From an uncultured Flavihumibacter sp. (GTDB lineage Bacteria > Bacteroidota > Bacteroidia > Chitinophagales > Chitinophagaceae), in the NCBI GenBank assembly GCA_902168105.1, contig CABHOY010000058.1, forward strand, positions 62,001 to 126,000: a stretch of DNA of 64,000 nucleotides. The letters are read 5' to 3'. How positions within the stretch are numbered: the stretch's first letter is position 1; every line of letters begins with the position of its first letter. Under the pieces are notes generated by a model. It had not been told where the DNA came from and did no database searches. It was given only the letters and a program-made list of their open reading frames with translations. This document shows positions 61,679-64,000 of the stretch, piece by piece. The position numbers and the translations under genes were made by a program.

Positions 61679-63181
61679 ATGGCAGAAGGATTGACGCGTC
61701 AGCAATTATATGACCGTATCAGAGCATCTACCAAAGATGAAGTCATCCTGGCAGAAATGACCCGCCTGGGTTTCTGGAAACCTAATACGCTGATGCCTTC
61801 ACCTTCGGAGGTATTGATCCGTAAGGAAGGCGAATTACGCAGAGAGCTCAACCAGCTGGTGGATGAGAAACGCCGTTACCAGAACAGGGAAAAGATGCTG
61901 GTGGAAATGCGTAAACAACGCATGGCCGCAGCAAAAGCCAAAAGAGCGGAAACAAAACTGCGCAATGAAGAAAAGCGTAAAGAGAAAGCCGCACTTTGGG
62001 CACAGCAAAAAGAACATCAGATCGTTTACCTGGGTGAAGACGTATCCCAGGGACTTAATAAAACTATTTCCGATACAGAACGCCTGACGGCAGCAGGTTT
62101 GCCTGTCTACCATGACGGTGTTGCACTGGCGGCGGCAATGGGCATCAGCATTGGTAAACTGCGCTTCCTTTCCTTTAACCGGAAGGTCGGTCACGTCACG
62201 CACTACAAGCGGTTCTATATACCTAAGAAGTCAGGTGGTAAACGCCTGATCTCCGCACCGATGCCACAACTTAAAGCTGCCCAATACTGGATACTGGAAA
62301 ACATCCTCTATAAGGTGCCTAACAGTGATGCCGCACATGGATTCGTACCGGGAAGATCTATCGTAACGAATGCGGTGCATCATGTGGCGCAGGATATCGT
62401 GATCAATATCGACCTGCGTGATTTCTTCCCGACTATCGAATACAAACGTGTAAAAGGAATGTACTGCAAACTGGGTTACAGCGAACAGGTCGCCACTATC
62501 CTCGCATTGTTGTGCACAGAACCGGAAGTGGACCAGGTAGCGCTTGATGGAAAGGATTATTACGTAGCCAATACGAACCGTCATCTGCCACAGGGAGCGC
62601 CTTGCAGTCCTGCTATCACTAATATCATCTGCTTCCGGCTGGACCGTCGTTTCGAAGGCCTTGCACGCAGGTTTAATTATACTTATACCCGCTACGCGGA
62701 TGATATGACATTCTCCGCCAAAGATACTGCTGCCGGTGATGCCGGTAAGCTGATATGGGGTGTGAAACAGGTGGTGAAAGAAGAAGGCTTCGTGATCCAT
62801 CCTGATAAGTTGAAAGTGATGCGGAAAGGTGATAAAAGAGAAGTGACAGGTATTGTGGTTAATGACAAGTTAAGCCTGGACAGAGATACATTACGCAAAT
62901 TCAGGGCCTTGCTGCACCAGATATCTGTAACCGGACTGGCAGGTAAACAATGGGGCAAAGGAAATATTGTAAGTAGTATCGACGGTTACATTAACTATGT
63001 GTCGATGGTAAAACCTGAAGCAGGCAAACAGTTGAAAGATAAATGGCTGCTGTTGATGAACCGCGATGATATCAAAGGACAGGCGCGTGCATCCGCTACA
63101 CAATCCGGCATACCGCCTGCTGCACCTGGTGATAACAGCACAAACAATGAAGGCGATAAACCCTGGTGGGACATTGTATAA
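61679..63181 (+). CDS. Retron reverse transcriptase, type XIII-like
   Basis: The 500-residue protein has a ~130-residue coiled-coil N-terminal extension rich in Lys/Glu/Arg, then an RT core. Asp245 and Asp248 in INIDLRDFFPT, the catalytic YADD at residues 339-342, and the retron-specific NAxxH (NAVHH, residues 231-235) and VTG (389-391) motifs are all present. It would reverse-transcribe the msd part of the RNA encoded just upstream and stay bound to it. Catalytic residues are intact. The long N-terminal extension is notable and may contact the accessory proteins. A strong terminator follows. Confidence 0.95.
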   Translation: MAEGLTRQQLYDRIRASTKDEVILAEMTRLGFWKPNTLMPSPSEVLIRKEGELRRELNQLVDEKRRYQNREKMLVEMRKQRMAAAKAKRAETKLRNEEKRKEKAALWAQQKEHQIVYLGEDVSQGLNKTISDTERLTAAGLPVYHDGVALAAAMGISIGKLRFLSFNRKVGHVTHYKRFYIPKKSGGKRLISAPMPQLKAAQYWILENILYKVPNSDAAHGFVPGRSIVTNAVHHVAQDIVINIDLRDFFPTIEYKRVKGMYCKLGYSEQVATILALLCTEPEVDQVALDGKDYYVANTNRHLPQGAPCSPAITNIICFRLDRRFEGLARRFNYTYTRYADDMTFSAKDTAAGDAGKLIWGVKQVVKEEGFVIHPDKLKVMRKGDKREVTGIVVNDKLSLDRDTLRKFRALLHQISVTGLAGKQWGKGNIVSSIDGYINYVSMVKPEAGKQLKDKWLLLMNRDDIKGQARASATQSGIPPAAPGDNSTNNEGDKPWWDIV

Positions 63182-63197
63182 AAGTATTAAAAACAGA

Positions 63198-63232
63198 AAG
63201 GCCCGTGTACTAAATGTATACGGGCCTTTTTT
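63198..63232 (+). terminator. Terminator of the retron operon
   Basis: AAAGGCCCGTGTAC (63198-63211) pairs with 63217-63230 with one mismatch around TAAAT, followed by a T-run. Confidence 0.85.
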
Positions 63233-63277
63233 ATAAATAGAGGATTAGTAAATCTCTGATTATAAAATTAAGCATTT

Positions 63278-63640
63278 TTATTGATTAAACGGATGCATAT
63301 CGATCACCGTATCATTTCTATAATAAGTGCCTAGTTGTCGTTGACCTTTTTCATTGAAGGTGATCGTTGGTCCGTCTTTCTTATTGCTCTTGTAAAATTG
63401 AATGGCAGCAACCTGTTGATTGTAACTGAAGACCTTTACATAAGAACGCGCCGTGTCTTCGTTATGTGTGTATACTTCGGTCCTGGCATAAACGCCTCCC
63501 TGTCCCTGTAATGTTTCAGTAAGCTTATACTCTGACGTATCAGCCAGTGCATATGGATCTTTGGATGCAGGGGTTGCTGCTTGCCGACATGCATAACAAC
63601 TGAAGAGCGCAGCAATGGTAATGGTAATGTAGTATTTCAT
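63278..63640 (-). CDS. Small lipoprotein with MORN/YwqK-like repeat
   Basis: The 120-residue protein has a lipoprotein-like signal peptide (ALFSCYACRQAA) and a C-terminal stretch FYKSNKKDGPTITFNEKGQRQLGTYYRNDTVI resembling toxin_YwqK/MORN-variant repeats (KxGxxxxFxxxG). It would be a surface or periplasmic lipoprotein of unknown role, convergent with the retron terminator. Confidence 0.6.
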   Translation of the reverse strand: MKYYITITIAALFSCYACRQAATPASKDPYALADTSEYKLTETLQGQGGVYARTEVYTHNEDTARSYVKVFSYNQQVAAIQFYKSNKKDGPTITFNEKGQRQLGTYYRNDTVIDMHPFNQ

Positions 63641-63855
63641 GTGGTGGAATTATCCCGGCAATCTATTTAGATTTTCTGAAAAAGATATTCAGGCAGGAAG
63701 AAATCTTAAGTCATTAACAACCAGTTAACTTTTTCTTCAGCGTATTGAACTATTTTACAAGGGTGTATGTTAAATAGCTATCATATAGCTCGCTTATCTA
63801 ATTAATATCTGATCCAACTAACCGAAATCAGCATTCGTTACAACTTAAAGATTGT

Positions 63856-64000
63856 ATGACGCCATCTATCTTGACACTCCTTGTATCCTCGCATGCTAAG
63901 ATGCAGGATGCGCTACCGTTTTACACCGATCTTAAATGCAGGTGCGATTTTTCGGAGGCCGGGCCACCTGGCGGCAACCTGGGCCTGACAGCCAAGCTAC
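63856..64000 (+). CDS. Possible partial CDS running off the window end
   Basis: ATG at 63856 opens 48 codons to the end with no stop: MTPSILTLLVSSHAKMQDAL, then LPFYTDLKCRCDFSEAGPPG and following. No family is recognised; composition is compatible with protein coding but not proof. Between 63641 and 63855 I see only AT-rich leader. Confidence 0.3.
   Translation, partial: MTPSILTLLVSSHAKMQDALPFYTDLKCRCDFSEAGPPGGNLGLTAKL

Noticed and set aside
1..64000. rRNA, tRNA, prophage or insertion sequence
   Set aside because: No such gene or hallmark (transposase, integrase, tRNA cloverleaf) was seen on either strand.

Overview
The window looks like chromosome from a Bacteroidota bacterium, most probably a Chitinophaga-like member of the Chitinophagaceae. 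Evidence: TonB-dependent receptors with a carboxypeptidase-regulatory-like N-terminus, a GLPGLI protein paired with an outer-membrane receptor, LytS/LytTR and TPR-type sensor kinases, Cys-anchored lipoproteins, and several exact TAnnTTTG minus-7 promoter boxes (3502-3509, 4879-4886, 9433-9440, 55297-55304 on the minus strand). No rRNA, tRNA, insertion sequence or CRISPR array was seen. The genus is an inference.

Layout. 0-5.7 kb: truncated M1 aminopeptidase, peptide-binding lipoprotein, AraC regulator, SDR, fatty acid desaturase. 5.8-11.2 kb: a minus-strand operon UbiA prenyltransferase - DprE1-like oxidase - DprE2-like reductase - HAD phosphatase, with a divergent polytopic membrane protein that could be a GT-C transferase. 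Together they look like a polyprenyl-phosphate-arabinose pathway with a candidate user. 11.2-19.4 kb: EamA transporter, then nucleic-acid-repair-flavoured genes (radical SAM DNA-repair protein, its TIGR03915-type partner, endonuclease V, DUF763) and an MgtC protein, interspersed with striking repeats: two ~100-bp palindromes and a 1.3-kb nested inverted-repeat locus. 19.4-24.3 kb: two small lipoproteins, an ABC exporter, an AT-rich three-gene toxin-antitoxin-SecB-like-chaperone module, and a hotdog thioesterase. 24.3-36 kb: TonB receptor, DUF695/RraB-like protein, a BamA-like outer-membrane protein, a FdhF/YdeP oxidoreductase with FdhD, a DUF4132 protein and a zinc metallopeptidase. 36-45 kb: TPR histidine kinase, SelT/W/H-type thioredoxin-fold protein, two outer-membrane proteins, FMN reductase, a 1.4-kb gene-free stretch, and an orphan molybdopterin large subunit. 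45-55.9 kb: LytTR/LytS pair beside a TonB receptor, GLPGLI protein with its receptor, OmpR/HK pair and YhcH protein. 56-63.2 kb: a third long palindrome followed by a complete retron that fits type XIII: WGR-HEAT/ARM protein, SWIM zinc-finger protein, a structured msr-msd RNA and the reverse transcriptase. 63.2-64 kb: a small lipoprotein and a possible gene running off the end.

The strongest results are the retron with its non-coding RNA resolved to stems (a1/a2 at 61346-61360 and 61565-61579, a 20-bp msd stem, three msr hairpins and a candidate promoter); the toxin-antitoxin-chaperone operon; the polyprenyl-phosphate-arabinose cluster; and a family of near-perfect, almost loopless palindromes.
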